Shown: positions 47,100 through 60,798 of the stretch, in pieces | Layout of the letters: the number at the start of each line of letters is the position of its first letter | Numbering within the stretch: position 1 is the first letter of the stretch | NCBI GenBank assembly: GCA_040954595.2 | Contig: CM082594.2 | Coordinates: forward strand, 1,612,001 to 1,676,000 | Direction: 5' to 3' | From: Balanoglossus misakiensis | Taxonomy: Eukaryota; Hemichordata | Length of the DNA stretch: 64,000 nucleotides | The notes under the pieces: model-generated | The model's database searches: none | Told to the model about the DNA's origin: nothing | The model's input: only the letters and a program-made list of their open reading frames with translations | Made by a program: the position numbers and the translations under genes

Positions 47100-47219
47100 G
47101 CCTACGGCCATACCACGTCGAATACACCGGTTCTCGTCCGATCACCGAAGTTAAGCTGCGTTGGGCGTGCTTAATACTTGAATGGGTGACCGCCTGGGAA
47201 TACCACGTGCCGTAGGCTT
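47100..47219 (+). rRNA. 5S rRNA, copy P8 (box C variant)
   Basis: Full gene with CTTAATACTTGAATGGG in place of CTTAGTACTTGGATGGG, two G to A changes, one inside box C. The variant recurs in P10, P12, P14, P16 and P17. Confidence 0.93.
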
Positions 47220-48406
47220 GAATTTTTCCTTTTTCTTAACTTTTGCATTAAACAGTCTTCCTTTTTGTCGTCGTAAACGTCCATTTTTAATTATATATTT
47301 TTTTCTCCAAATTCTTTAATTCCATGGTCTTATATTTTTGTTGAACATAACTTCATAAACCGTTCTCTCCTGTATAGGTCTAAGCTATAGGCGCTCGATG
47401 GACAACATACAAATTACCAGGTCGGGCTCGGAGTGAGTAGTGTCCAGCTTACGTTGAGTTCATTGTCGCAGAAATTCAAGCAGTCTTCGTTACATTGTTT
47501 TTAATTTTTCCTATTAGGCCTAAATAGTCTATTTATTGTTTATCGTCATATACATCAACTTCTTTCATGATTTCTATAACTACCTCAATTCCACGATCAT
47601 TCAAGTTTTTTTTTTTTTGCAGAACATAGCAAAACAAAACCGTTCGCTCTCGTGCTGTTTGCGTGTGTTAGTACTAGGCTAAAGCTTCGTTTGGGTAAAT
47701 AGTCGCAGAAACTCCAGCGGCTTTCAATTTTTGGTTTTTAAGTCCAATTTGGTGTATGATGTTAATATACCATAGGGACCTTATGGGGTCGGTTAAATCT
47801 GTATGTCATAAACGTCATTTAAAAAAAAAAAATCATCTTTCAAGTGTTTTGCATAACATGCCAAGACAAACCCGTTCCCTCCAATATAAGATAGGGACGG
47901 TAATTAATTGCAATAGGGGCCTAATAAACAGAGGATGGTCTAAAAGATATCGTTGGTGGTGCTATCCCGGACAGCCAGGGTCACGATGGGGTCACGTACG
48001 TCTATGATACCGCAAACAAGTCAACTCCACGCTAAATTCAACCTGTCCGCCGGACTGGTAACTTTTTTTTAGTATCAGTCTGATGGAAAAACAACCAGTC
48101 TCGGACTGTCGGACAGGCGTTATATCGAATAGTGTGTCTTGCATAACATACCAATATAGGCCTTAGATAGGGACGGTCGATCGGCCACACAAATTATCAG
48201 GTCATTAATTATTTCTCCACTTTAATATGGTCACTTTTTGTAGGATATAACAAGACAAAACCGCTCTCTCCCATATAAATTATAAGATAGGGTCGGTCAA
48301 TCATCTGGCCACGCACACAATTATCGTGCCGCGTGCTCTGTGTGTACGCCTATGTGTTAGTGAAGCTTCCGTTTGCTTAATAATTGTAGAAATTCAAGCA
48401 GTGTTT

Positions 48407-48526
48407 GCCTACGGCCATACCACGTCGAATACACCGGTTCTCGTCCGATCACCGAAGTTAAGCTGCGTTGGGCGTGCTTAGTACTTGGATGGGTGACCGC
48501 CTGGGAATACCACGTGCCGTAGGCTT
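48407..48526 (+). rRNA. 5S rRNA, copy P9
   Basis: Full gene of the GCGTGCTTAG type; unit is a near copy of that of P7, 2,614 bp away. Confidence 0.95.
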
Positions 48527-49714
48527 GAATTTTTCCTTTTTCTTAACTTTTGCATTAAACAGTCTTCCTTTTTGTCGTCGTAAACGTCCATTTTTAATTA
48601 TTTTTTTTCTCCAAATTCTTTAATTCCATGATCATATATGTTTGTTGAACATAAATTTATAAACCGTTCTCTCCTGTATAGGTCTAAGCTATAGGCGCTC
48701 GATGGACAACAAACAAATTACCAGGTCGGGCTCGGAGTGAGTAGTGTCCATCTTACGTTGAGTTCATTGTCGCAGAAATTCAAGCAGTCTTCATTACATT
48801 GTTTTTAAACTTTCCTATTAGGCCTAAATAGTCTATTTATTATTTGTCGTCATATACATCAACTTCTTTCTTTCTTTAAATTCATGATTTCTATAACTAC
48901 CTCAATTCCACGATCATTCAAGTTTGTTTTTTTTTGCAGAACATAGCAAAACAAAACCGTTCGCTCTCGTGCTGTTTGCGTGTGTTAGTACTAGGCTAAA
49001 GCTTCGTTTGGGTAAATAGTCGCAGAAACTCCCGCGGCTTTCAATTTTTGGTTTTTAAGTCCAATTTGGTGTATGATGTTAATATACCATTGGGACCTTA
49101 TGGGGTCGATTAAATCTGTATGTCATAAACGTCATTTAAAAAAAAATCATCTTTCAAGTGTTTTGCATAACATGCCAAGACAAACCCGTTCCCTCCAATA
49201 TAAGATAGGGACGGTAATTAATTGCAATAGGGGCCTAATAAACAGAGGATGGTCTAAAAGATATCGTTGGTGGTGCTATCCCGGACAGCCAGGGTCACGA
49301 TGGGGTCACGTACGTCTATGATACCGCAAACAAGTCAACTCCACGCTAAATTCAACCTGTCCGCCGGACTGGTAACTTTTTTACTATCAGTCTGATGGAA
49401 AAACAACCAGTCTCGGACTGTCGGACAGGCGTTATTTCGAATAGTGTGTCTTGCATAACATACCAATATAGGCCTTAGATAGGGACGGTCGATCGGCCAC
49501 ACAAATTATCAGGTCATTATTTCTCCACTTTAATATGGTCACTTTTTGTAGGATATAACAAGACAAAACCGCTCTCTCCCATATAAATTATAAGATAGGG
49601 TCGGTCAATCAGCTGGCCACGCACACAATTATCGTGCCGCGTGCTCTGTGTGTACGCCTATGTGTTAGTGAAGCTTCCGTTTGCTTAATAATCGTAGAAA
49701 TTCAAGCAGTGTTT

Positions 49715-49834
49715 GCCTACGGCCATACCACGTCGAATACACCGGTTCTCGTCCGATCACCGAAGTTAAGCTGCGTTGGGCGTGCTTAATACTTGAATGG
49801 GTGACCGCCTGGGAATACCACGTGCCGTAGGCTT
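49715..49834 (+). rRNA. 5S rRNA, copy P10 (box C variant)
   Basis: Full gene of the TTAATACTTGAATGGG type; unit is a near copy of that of P8. Confidence 0.93.
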
Positions 49835-51014
49835 GAATTTTTCCTTTTTCTTAACTTTTGCATTAAACAGTCTTCCTTTTTGTCGTCGTAAACGTCCATT
49901 TTTAATTATATATTTTTTTCTCCAAATTCTTTAATTCCATGGTCTTATATTTTTGTTGAACATAACTTCATAAACCGTTCTCTCCTGTATAGGTCTAAGC
50001 TATAGGCGCTCGATGGACAACATACAAATTACCAGGTCGGGCTCGGAGTGAGTAGTGTCCAGCTTACGTTGAGTTCATTGTCGCAGAAATTCAAGCAGTC
50101 TTCGTTACATTGTTTTTAATTTTTCCTATTAGGCCTAAATAGTCTATTTATTGTTTATCGTCATATACATCAACTTCTTTCATGATTTCTATAACTACCT
50201 CAATTCCACGATCATTCAAGTTTTTTTTTTTTGCAGAACATAGCAAAACAAAACCGTTCGCTCTCGTGCTGTTTGCGTGTGTTAGTACTAGGCTAAAGCT
50301 TCGTTTGGGTAAATAGTCGCAGAAACTCCAGCGGCTTTCAATTTTTGGTTTTTAAGTCCAATTTGGTGTATGATGTTAATATACCATTGGGACCTTATGG
50401 GGTCGGTTAAATCTGTATGTCATAAACGTTATTTTAAAAAAAAAATTCATCTTTCAAGTGTTTTGCATAACATGCCAAGACAAACCCGTTCCCTCCAATA
50501 TAAGATAGGGACGGTAATTAATTGCAATAGGGGCCTAATAAACAGAGGATTGTCTAAAAGATATCGTTGGTGGTGCTATCCCGGACAGCCAGGGTCACGA
50601 TAGGGTCACGTACGTCTATGATACCGCAAACAAGTCAACTCCACGCTAAATTCAACCTGTCCGCCGGACTGGTAACTTTTTTACTATCAGTCTGATGGAA
50701 AAACAACCAGTCTCGGACTGTCGGACAGGCGTTATTTCGAATAGTGTGTCTTGCATAACATACCAATATAGGCCTTAGATAGGGACGGTCGATCGGCCAC
50801 ACAAATTATCAGGTCATTATTTCTCCACTTTAATATGGTCACTTTTTGTAGGATATAACAAGACAAAACCGCTCTCTACCATATAAATTATAAGATAGGG
50901 TCGGTCAATCAGCTGGCCACGCACACAATTATCGTGCCGCGTGCTCTGTGTGTACGCCTATGTGTTAGTGAAGCTTCCGTTTGCTTAATAATCGTAGAAA
51001 TTCAAGCAGTGTTT

Positions 51015-51134
51015 GCCTACGGCCATACCACGTCGAATACACCGGTTCTCGTCCGATCACCGAAGTTAAGATGCGTTGGGCGTGGTTAGTACCTGGATGG
51101 GTGACCGCCTGGGAATACCACGTGCCGTAGGCTT
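51015..51134 (+). rRNA. 5S rRNA, copy P11
   Basis: Full gene with AAGATGCG in box A and TACCTGGATGG in box C. Its 3' spacer has CTTACGTGAGTTCATAG, a junction otherwise typical of the minus-strand short unit M6. Confidence 0.92.
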
Positions 51135-52322
51135 GAATTTTTCCTTTTTCTTAACTTTTGCATTAAACAGTCTTCCTTTTTGTCGTCGTAAACGTCCATT
51201 TTTAATTATATTTTTTTTCTCCAAATTCTTTAATTCCATGATCATATATTTTTGTTGAACATAACTTCATAAACCGTTCTCTCCTGTATAACTCTAAGCT
51301 ATAGGCGCTCGATGGACAACATACAAATTACCAGGTCGGGCTCGGAGTGAGTAGTGTCCAGCTTACGTGAGTTCATAGTCGCAGAAATTCAAGCAGTCTT
51401 CATTACATTGTTTTTAAACTTTCCTATTAGGCCTAAATAGTCTATTTATTATTTGTCGTCATATACATCAACTTCTTTCTTTCTTTAAATTCATGATTTC
51501 TATAACTACCTCAATTCCACGATCATTCAAGTTTGTTTTTTTTTGCAGAACATAGCAAAACAAAACCGTTCGCTCTCGTGCTGTTTGCGTGTGTTAGTAC
51601 TAGGCTAAAGCTTCGTTTGGGTAAATAGTCGCAGAAACTCCCGCGGCTTTCAATTTTTGGTTTTTAAGTCCAATTTGGTGTATGATGTTAATATACCATT
51701 GGGACCTTATGGGGTCGATTAAATCTGTATGTCATAAACGTCATTTAAAAAAAATCATCTTTCAAGTGTTTTGCATAACATGCCAAGACAAACCCGTTCC
51801 CTCCAATATAAGATAGGGACGGTAATTAATTGCAATAGGGGCCTAATAAACAGAGGATGGTCTAAAAGATATCGTTGGTGGTGCTATCCCGGACAGCCAG
51901 GGTCACGATGGGGTCACGTACGTCTATGATACCGCAAACAAGTCAACTCCACGCTAAATTCAACCTGTCCGCCGGACTGGTAACTTTTTTACTATCAGTC
52001 TGATGGAAAAACAACCAGTCTCGGACTGTCGGACAGGCGTTATTTCGAATAGTGTGTCTTGCATAACATACCAATATAGGCCTTAGATAGGGACGGTCGA
52101 TCGGCCACACAAATTATCAGGTCATTATTTCTCCACTTTAATATGGTCACTTTTTGTAGGATATAACAAGACAAAACCGCTCTCTCCCATATAAATTATA
52201 AGATAGGGTCGGTCAATCAGCTGGCCACGCACACAATTATCGTGCCGCGTGCTCTGTGTGTACGCCTATGTGTTAGTGAAGCTTCCGTTTGCTTAATAAT
52301 CGTAGAAATTCAAGCAGTGTTT

Positions 52323-52442
52323 GCCTACGGCCATACCACGTCGAATACACCGGTTCTCGTCCGATCACCGAAGTTAAGCTGCGTTGGGCGTGCTTAATAC
52401 TTGAATGGGTGACCGCCTGGGAATACCACGTGCCGTAGGCTT
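52323..52442 (+). rRNA. 5S rRNA, copy P12 (box C variant)
   Basis: Full gene of the TTAATACTTGAATGGG type, 5,223 bp after P8, first gene of the second higher-order block. Confidence 0.93.
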
Positions 52443-53629
52443 GAATTTTTCCTTTTTCTTAACTTTTGCATTAAACAGTCTTCCTTTTTGTCGTCGTAAA
52501 CGTCCATTTTTAATTATATATTTTTTTCTCCAAATTCTTTAATTCCATGGTCTTATATTTTTGTTGAACATAACTTCATAAACCGTTCTCTCCTGTATAG
52601 GTCTAAGCTATAGGCGCTCGATGGACAACATACAAATTACCAGGTCGGGCTCGGAGTGAGTAGTGTCCAGCTTACGTTGAGTTCATTGTCGCAGAAATTC
52701 AAGCAGTCTTCGTTACATTGTTTTTAATTTTTCCTATTAGGCCTAAATAGTCTATTTATTGTTTATCGTCATATACATCAACTTCTTTCATGATTTCTAT
52801 AACTACCTCAATTCCACGATCATTCAAGTTTTTTTTTTTTTGCAGAACATAGCAAAACAAAACCGTTCGCTCTCGTGCTGTTTGCGTGTGTTAGTACTAG
52901 GCTAAAGCTTCGTTTGGGTAAATAGTCGCAGAAACTCCAGCGGCTTTCAATTTTTGGTTTTTAAGTCCAATTTGGTGTATGATGTTAATATACCATAGGG
53001 ACCTTATGGGGTCGGTTAAATCTGTATGTCATAAACGTCATTTAAAAAAAAAAAATCATCTTTCAAGTGTTTTGCATAACATGCCAAGACAAACCCGTTC
53101 CCTCCAATATAAGATAGGGACGGTAATTAATTGCAATAGGGGCCTAATAAACAGAGGATGGTCTAAAAGATATCGTTGGTGGTGCTATCCCGGACAGCCA
53201 GGGTCACGATGGGGTCACGTACGTCTATGATACCGCAAACAAGTCAACTCCACGCTAAATTCAACCTGTCCGCCGGACTGGTAACTTTTTTTTAGTATCA
53301 GTCTGATGGAAAAACAACCAGTCTCGGACTGTCGGACAGGCGTTATATCGAATAGTGTGTCTTGCATAACATACCAATATAGGCCTTAGATAGGGACGGT
53401 CGATCGGCCACACAAATTATCAGGTCATTAATTATTTCTCCACTTTAATATGGTCACTTTTTGTAGGATATAACAAGACAAAACCGCTCTCTCCCATATA
53501 AATTATAAGATAGGGTCGGTCAATCATCTGGCCACGCACACAATTATCGTGCCGCGTGCTCTGTGTGTACGCCTATGTGTTAGTGAAGCTTCCGTTTGCT
53601 TAATAATTGTAGAAATTCAAGCAGTGTTT

Positions 53630-53749
53630 GCCTACGGCCATACCACGTCGAATACACCGGTTCTCGTCCGATCACCGAAGTTAAGCTGCGTTGGGCGTGC
53701 TTAGTACTTGGATGGGTGACCGCCTGGGAATACCACGTGCCGTAGGCTT
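53630..53749 (+). rRNA. 5S rRNA, copy P13
   Basis: Full gene of the GCGTGCTTAG type, 5,223 bp after P9. Confidence 0.95.
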
Positions 53750-54937
53750 GAATTTTTCCTTTTTCTTAACTTTTGCATTAAACAGTCTTCCTTTTTGTCG
53801 TCGTAAACGTCCATTTTTAATTATTTTTTTTCTCCAAATTCTTTAATTCCATGATCATATATGTTTGTTGAACATAAATTTATAAACCGTTCTCTCCTGT
53901 ATAGGTCTAAGCTATAGGCGCTCGATGGACAACAAACAAATTACCAGGTCGGGCTCGGAGTGAGTAGTGTCCATCTTACGTTGAGTTCATTGTCGCAGAA
54001 ATTCAAGCAGTCTTCATTACATTGTTTTTAAACTTTCCTATTAGGCCTAAATAGTCTATTTATTATTTGTCGTCATATACATCAACTTCTTTCTTTCTTT
54101 AAATTCATGATTTCTATAACTACCTCAATTCCACGATCATTCAAGTTTTTTTTTTTTTGCAGAACATAGCAAAACAAAACCGTTCGCTCTCGTGCTGTTT
54201 GCGTGTGTTAGTACTAGGCTAAAGCTTCGTTTGGGTAAATAGTCGCAGAAACTCCCGCGGCTTTCAATTTTTGGTTTTTAAGTCCAATTTGGTGTATGAT
54301 GTTAATATACCATTGGGACCTTATGGGGTCGATTAAATCTGTATGTCATAAACGTCATTTAAAAAAAAATCATCTTTCAAGTGTTTTGCATAACATGCCA
54401 AGACAAACCCGTTCCCTCCAATATAAGATAGGGACGGTAATTAATTGCAATAGGGGCCTAATAAACAGAGGATGGTCTAAAAGATATCGTTGGTGGTGCT
54501 ATCCCGGACAGCCAGGGTCACGATGGGGTCACGTACGTCTATGATACCGCAAACAAGTCAACTCCACGCTAAATTCAACCTGTCCGCCGGACTGGTAACT
54601 TTTTTACTATCAGTCTGATGGAAAAACAACCAGTCTCGGACTGTCGGACAGGCGTTATTTCGAATAGTGTGTCTTGCATAACATACCAATATAGGCCTTA
54701 GATAGGGACGGTCGATCGGCCACACAAATTATCAGGTCATTATTTCTCCACTTTAATATGGTCACTTTTTGTAGGATATAACAAGACAAAACCGCTCTCT
54801 CCCATATAAATTATAAGATAGGGTCGGTCAATCAGCTGGCCACGCACACAATTATCGTGCCGCGTGCTCTGTGTGTACGCCTATGTGTTAGTGAAGCTTC
54901 CGTTTGCTTAATAATCGTAGAAATTCAAGCAGTGTTT

Positions 54938-55057
54938 GCCTACGGCCATACCACGTCGAATACACCGGTTCTCGTCCGATCACCGAAGTTAAGCTGCGTT
55001 GGGCGTGCTTAATACTTGAATGGGTGACCGCCTGGGAATACCACGTGCCGTAGGCTT
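54938..55057 (+). rRNA. 5S rRNA, copy P14 (box C variant)
   Basis: Full gene of the TTAATACTTGAATGGG type, 5,223 bp after P10. Confidence 0.93.
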
Positions 55058-56237
55058 GAATTTTTCCTTTTTCTTAACTTTTGCATTAAACAGTCTTCCT
55101 TTTTGTCGTCGTAAACGTCCATTTTTAATTATATATTTTTTTCTCCAAATTCTTTAATTCCATGGTCTTATATTTTTGTTGAACATAACTTCATAAACCG
55201 TTCTCTCCTGTATAGGTCTAAGCTATAGGCGCTCGATGGACAACATACAAATTACCAGGTCGGGCTCGGAGTGAGTAGTGTCCAGCTTACGTTGAGTTCA
55301 TTGTCGCAGAAATTCAAGCAGTCTTCGTTACATTGTTTTTAATTTTTCCTATTAGGCCTAAATAGTCTATTTATTGTTTATCGTCATATACATCAACTTC
55401 TTTCATGATTTCTATAACTACCTCAATTCCACGATCATTCAAGTTTTTTTTTTTTGCAGAACATAGCAAAACAAAACCGTTCGCTCTCGTGCTGTTTGCG
55501 TGTGTTAGTACTAGGCTAAAGCTTCGTTTGGGTAAATAGTCGCAGAAACTCCAGCGGCTTTCAATTTTTGGTTTTTAAGTCCAATTTGGTGTATGATGTT
55601 AATATACCATTGGGACCTTATGGGGTCGGTTAAATCTGTATGTCATAAACGTTATTTTAAAAAAAAAATTCATCTTTCAAGTGTTTTGCATAACATGCCA
55701 AGACAAACCCGTTCCCTCCAATATAAGATAGGGACGGTAATTAATTGCAATAGGGGCCTAATAAACAGAGGATTGTCTAAAAGATATCGTTGGTGGTGCT
55801 ATCCCGGACAGCCAGGGTCACGATAGGGTCACGTACGTCTATGATACCGCAAACAAGTCAACTCCACGCTAAATTCAACCTGTCCGCCGGACTGGTAACT
55901 TTTTTACTATCAGTCTGATGGAAAAACAACCAGTCTCGGACTGTCGGACAGGCGTTATTTCGAATAGTGTGTCTTGCATAACATACCAATATAGGCCTTA
56001 GATAGGGACGGTCGATCGGCCACACAAATTATCAGGTCATTATTTCTCCACTTTAATATGGTCACTTTTTGTAGGATATAACAAGACAAAACCGCTCTCT
56101 ACCATATAAATTATAAGATAGGGTCGGTCAATCAGCTGGCCACGCACACAATTATCGTGCCGCGTGCTCTGTGTGTACGCCTATGTGTTAGTGAAGCTTC
56201 CGTTTGCTTAATAATCGTAGAAATTCAAGCAGTGTTT

Positions 56238-56357
56238 GCCTACGGCCATACCACGTCGAATACACCGGTTCTCGTCCGATCACCGAAGTTAAGATGCGTT
56301 GGGCGTGGTTAGTACCTGGATGGGTGACCGCCTGGGAATACCACGTGCCGTAGGCTT
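56238..56357 (+). rRNA. 5S rRNA, copy P15
   Basis: Full gene with the same AAGATGCG and TACCTGG changes as P11, 5,223 bp after it. Confidence 0.92.
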
Positions 56358-57550
56358 GAATTTTTCCTTTTTCTTAACTTTTGCATTAAACAGTCTTCCT
56401 TTTTGTCGTCGTAAACGTCCATTTTTAATTATATTTTTTTTCACCAAATTCTTTAATTCCATGGTCATATATTTTTGTTGAACATAACTTCATAAACCGT
56501 TCTCTCCTGTATAGGTCTAAGCTATAGGCGCTCGATGGACAACATACAAATTACCAGGTCGGGCTCGGAGTGAGTAGTGTCCAGGTTACGTTGAGTTCAT
56601 TGTCGCAGAAATTCAAGCAGTCTTCATTACATTGTTTTTAAACTTTCCTATTAGGCCTAAATAGTCTATTTATTATTTGTCGTCATATACATCAACTTCT
56701 TTCTTTCTTTAAATTCATGATTTCTATAACTACCTCAATTCCACGATCATTTAAGTTTGTTTTTTTTGCAGAACATAGCAAAACAAAACCGTTCGCTCTC
56801 GTGCTGTTTGCGTGTGTTAGTACTAGGCTAAAGCTTCGTTTGGGTAAATAGTCGCAGAAACTCCAGCGGCTTTCAATTTTTGGTTTTTAAGTCCAATTTG
56901 GTGTATGATGTTAATATACCATTGGGACCTTATGGGGTCGGTTACATCTGGATGTCATAAACGTCATTTTTTAAAAAAAAATTCATCTTTCAAGTGTTTT
57001 GCATAACATGCCAAGACAAACCCGTTCCCTCCAATATAAGATAGGGACGGTAATTAATTGCAATAGGGGCCTAATAAACAGAGGATGGTCTAAAAGATAT
57101 CGTTGGTGGTGCTATCCCGGACAGCCAGGGTCACGATGGGGTCACGTACGTCTATGATACCGCAAACAAGTCAACTCCACGCTAAATTCAACCTGTCCGC
57201 CGGACTGGTAACTTTTTTACTATCAGTCTGATGGAAAAACAACCAGTCTCGGACTGTCGGACAGGCGTTATTTCGAATAGTGTGTCTTGCATAACATACC
57301 AATATAGGCCTTAGATAGGGACGGTCGATCGGCCACACAAATTATCAGGTCATTATTTCTCCACTTTAATATGGTCACTTTTTGTAGGATATAACAAGAC
57401 AAAACCGCTCTCTCCCATATAAATTATAAGATAGGGTCGGTCAATCAGCTGGCCACGCACACAATTATCGTGCCGCGTGCTCTGTGTGTACGCCTATGTG
57501 TTAGTGAAGCTTCCGTTTGCTTAATAATCGTAGAAATTCAAGCAGTGTTT

Positions 57551-57670
57551 GCCTACGGCCATACCACGTCGAATACACCGGTTCTCGTCCGATCACCGAA
57601 GTTAAGCTGCGTTGGGCGTGCTTAATACTTGAATGGGTGACCGCCTGGGAATACCACGTGCCGTAGGCTT
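57551..57670 (+). rRNA. 5S rRNA, copy P16 (box C variant)
   Basis: Full gene of the TTAATACTTGAATGGG type. Confidence 0.93.
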
Positions 57671-58865
57671 GAATTTTTCCTTTTTCTTAACTTTTGCATT
57701 AAACAGTCTTCCTTTTTGTCGTCGTAAACGTCCATTTTTAATTATATATTTTTTTCTCCAAATTCTTTAATTCCATGGTCTTATATTTTTGTTGAACATA
57801 ACTTCATAAACCGTTCTCTCCTGTATAGGTCTAAGCTATAGGCGCTCGATGGACAACATACAAATTACCAGGTCGGGCTCGGAGTGAGTAGTGTCCAGCT
57901 TACGTTGAGTTCATTGTCGCAGAAATTCAAGCAGTCTTTATTACATTGTTTTTAAACTTTCCTATTAGGCCTAAATAGTCTATTTATTATTTGTCGTCAT
58001 ATACATCAACTTCTTTCTTTCTTTAAATTCATGATTTCTATAACTTCCTCAATTCCACGATCATTCCAGTTTTTTTTTTTTTGCAGAACATAGCAAAACA
58101 AAACCGTTCGCTCTCGTGCTGTTTGCGTGTGTTAGTACTAGGCTAAAGCTTCGTTTGGGTAAATAGTCGCAGAAACTCCAGCGGCTTTCAATTTTTGGTT
58201 TTTAAGTCCAATTTATTGTATGATGTTAATATACCATTGGGACCTTATGGGGTCGGTTACATCTGGATGTCATAAACGTCATTTTTTAAAAAAAAATTCA
58301 TCTTTCAAGTGTTTTGCATAACATGCCAAGACAAACCCGTTCCCTCCAATATAAGATAGGGACGGTAATTAATTGCAATAGGGGCCTAATAAACAGAGGA
58401 TGGTCTAAAAGATATCGTTGGTGGTGCTATCCCGGACAGCCAGGGTCACGATGGGGTCACGTACGTCTATGATACCGCAAACAAGTCAACTCCACGCTAA
58501 ATTCAACCTGTCCGCCGGACTGGTAACTTTTTTACTATCAGTCTGATGGAAAAACAACCAGTCTCGGACTGTCGGACAGGCGTTATTTCGAATAGTGTGT
58601 CTTGCATAACATACCAATATAGGCCTTAGATAGGGACGGTCGATCGGCCACACAAATTATCAGGTCATTATTTCTCCACTTTAATATGGTCACTTTTTGT
58701 AGGATATAACAAGACAAAACCGCTCTATCCCATATAAATTATAAGATAGGGTCGGTCAATCAGCTGGCCACGCACACAATTATCGTGCCGCGTGCTCTGT
58801 GTGTACGCCTATGTGTTAGTGAAGCTTCCGTTTGCTTAATAATCGTAGAAATTCAAGCAGTGTTT

Positions 58866-58985
58866 TCCTACGGCCATACCACGTCGAATACACCGGTTCT
58901 CGTCCGATCACCGAAGTTAAGCTGCGTTGGGCGTGCTTAATACTTGAATGGGTGACCGCCTGGGAATACCACGTGCCGTAGGCTT
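58866..58985 (+). rRNA. 5S rRNA, copy P17 (box C variant)
   Basis: Full-length copy of the TTAATACTTGAATGGG type. Its first base is T (TCCTACGG for GCCTACGG), so the closing pair is lost. The MITE at 59992-60494 lies in its 3' spacer. Confidence 0.88.
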
Positions 58986-59991
58986 GAATTTTTCCTGTTT
59001 CTTAACTTTTGCATTAAACAGTCTTCCTTTTTGTCGTAGTAAACGTCCATTTTTAATTATTTTTTTTCTCCAAATTCTTTAATTCCATGATCATATATTT
59101 TTGTTGAACATAACTTCATAAACCGTTCTCTCCTGTATATGTCTAAGCTATAGGCGCTAGATGGACAACATACAAATTACCAGGTCGGGCTCGGAGTGAG
59201 TAGTGTCCAGCTTACGTTGAGTTCATTGTCGCAGAAATTCAAGCAGTCTTTATTACATTGTTTTTAAACTTTCCTATTAGGCCTAAATAGTCTATTTATT
59301 ATTTGTCGTCATATACATCAACTTCTTTCTTTCTTTAAATTCATGATTTCTATAACTACCTCAATTCCACGATCATTCAAGTTTTCTTTTGCAGAACATA
59401 GCAAAACAAAACCGTTCGCTCTCGTGCTGTTTGCGTGTGTTAGTACTAGGCTAAAGCTTCGTTTGGGTAAATAGTCGCAGAAACTCCAGCGGCTTTCAAT
59501 TTTTGGTTTTTAAGTCCAATTTGGTGTATGATGTTAATATACCATTGGGACCTTATGGTGTCGGTTACATCTGTATGTCATAAACGTCATTTAAAAAAAA
59601 AATTAATCTTTCAAGTGTTTTGCATAACATGCCAAGACAAACCCGTTCCCTCCAATATAAGATAGGGACGGTAATTAATTGCAATAGGGGCCTAATAAAC
59701 AGAGGATGGTCTAAAAGATATCGTTGGTGGTGCTATCCCGGACAGCCAGGGTCACGATGGGGTCACGTACGTCTATGATACCGCAAACAAGTCAACTCCA
59801 CGCTAAATTCAACCTGTCCGCCGGACTGGTAACTTTTTTTACTATCAGTCTGATGGAAAAACAACCAGTCTCGGACTGTCGGACAGGCGTTATTTCGAAT
59901 AGTGTGTCTTGCATAACATACCAATATAGGCCTTAGATAGGGACGGTCGATCGGCCACACAAATTATCAGGTCATTATTTCTCCACTTTAA

Positions 59992-60494
59992 AGGCACGTA
60001 AGCTGTAAATTTTGGGATAATTTTCATAATTTTTGTTTCAAACTGCACTACCATTAGTCCATGCAGATGAAGGCAGTGAACTATACACAAGCATTATAAA
60101 CCCTAAATATGAGTGCATATGCAAGTTTTAACCAGTTAAATAATAAAGCTTTGCCGCAAGCGATTATTGCCGCCACCGTGGGAAAATGCAAGAAACAATG
60201 AAAATGTTGCATTTCCGGTTATGAAACTTCATAAACAAAACATGATCTCATCCACTTGAGCTCATGGAAGTAAATGTACACCACTGAGACATCAGATTTT
60301 CATTTTTCATTGCAATATTGCACTTTTTTAAAAATTGCAGGAATTTTCATTTTTCTTTAATTTTGGCCATTTTGTCATAAATAAGTGCTGAGCTTGATAT
60401 ATTATCATGAAATATCATTTAATAGACATAATTAAAAGCATATATGAGATTATTTAAAACTTTAATTTTTTATCCAGTTGCAGCTTACGTGCCT
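59992..60494. mobile_element. MITE at a TTAA site in a 5S spacer
   Basis: The insertion begins AGGCACGTAAGCTG and ends CAGCTTACGTGCCT, perfect 14-bp inverted repeats. TTAA lies on each side (59988-59991, 60495-60498), while the other units have a single TTTAA there (CCACTTTAATATGG). The 503-bp interior is AT-rich and non-coding. A TTAA duplication recalls piggyBac, but the terminal bases are not piggyBac-like. Confidence 0.88.
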
Positions 60495-60679
60495 TTAATA
60501 TGGTCACTTTTTGTAGGATATAACAAGACAAAACCGCTCTCTCCCATATAAATCATAAGATAAGGTCGGTCAATCAGCTGGCCACGCACACAATTATCGT
60601 GCCGCGTGCTCTGTGTGTACGCCTATGTGTTAGTGAAGCTTCCGTTTGCTTAATAATTGTAGAAATTCAAGCAGTGTTT

Positions 60680-60798
60680 GCCTACGGCCATACCTCGTCA
60701 AATACACCGGTTCTCGTCCGATCACCGAAGTTAAGCTGCGTTGGGCGTGGTTAGTACTTGGATGGGTGACCGCCTGGGAATACCACGGCCATAGGCTT
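60680..60798 (+). rRNA. 5S rRNA, copy P18, degenerate
   Basis: 119-nt copy with several changes: CTCGTCAAATAC near the 5' end and CCACGGCCATAGGC with one base deleted near the 3' end. The 3' changes disturb the closing helix. Probably a pseudogene. Confidence 0.8.

Larger units (their letters stand above)
46490..56440 (+). repeat. Two tandem copies of a four-gene 5S higher-order block
   Basis: Genes P8-P11 and P12-P15 lie at one constant offset of 5,223 bp, and their spacer variants match one for one. These include the 1,300-bp unit spacing between P10 and P11 and the odd AAGATGCG gene. Block edges were judged from shared variants and are good to about 0.2 kb. Identity fades after about 56440. 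Confidence 0.85.
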
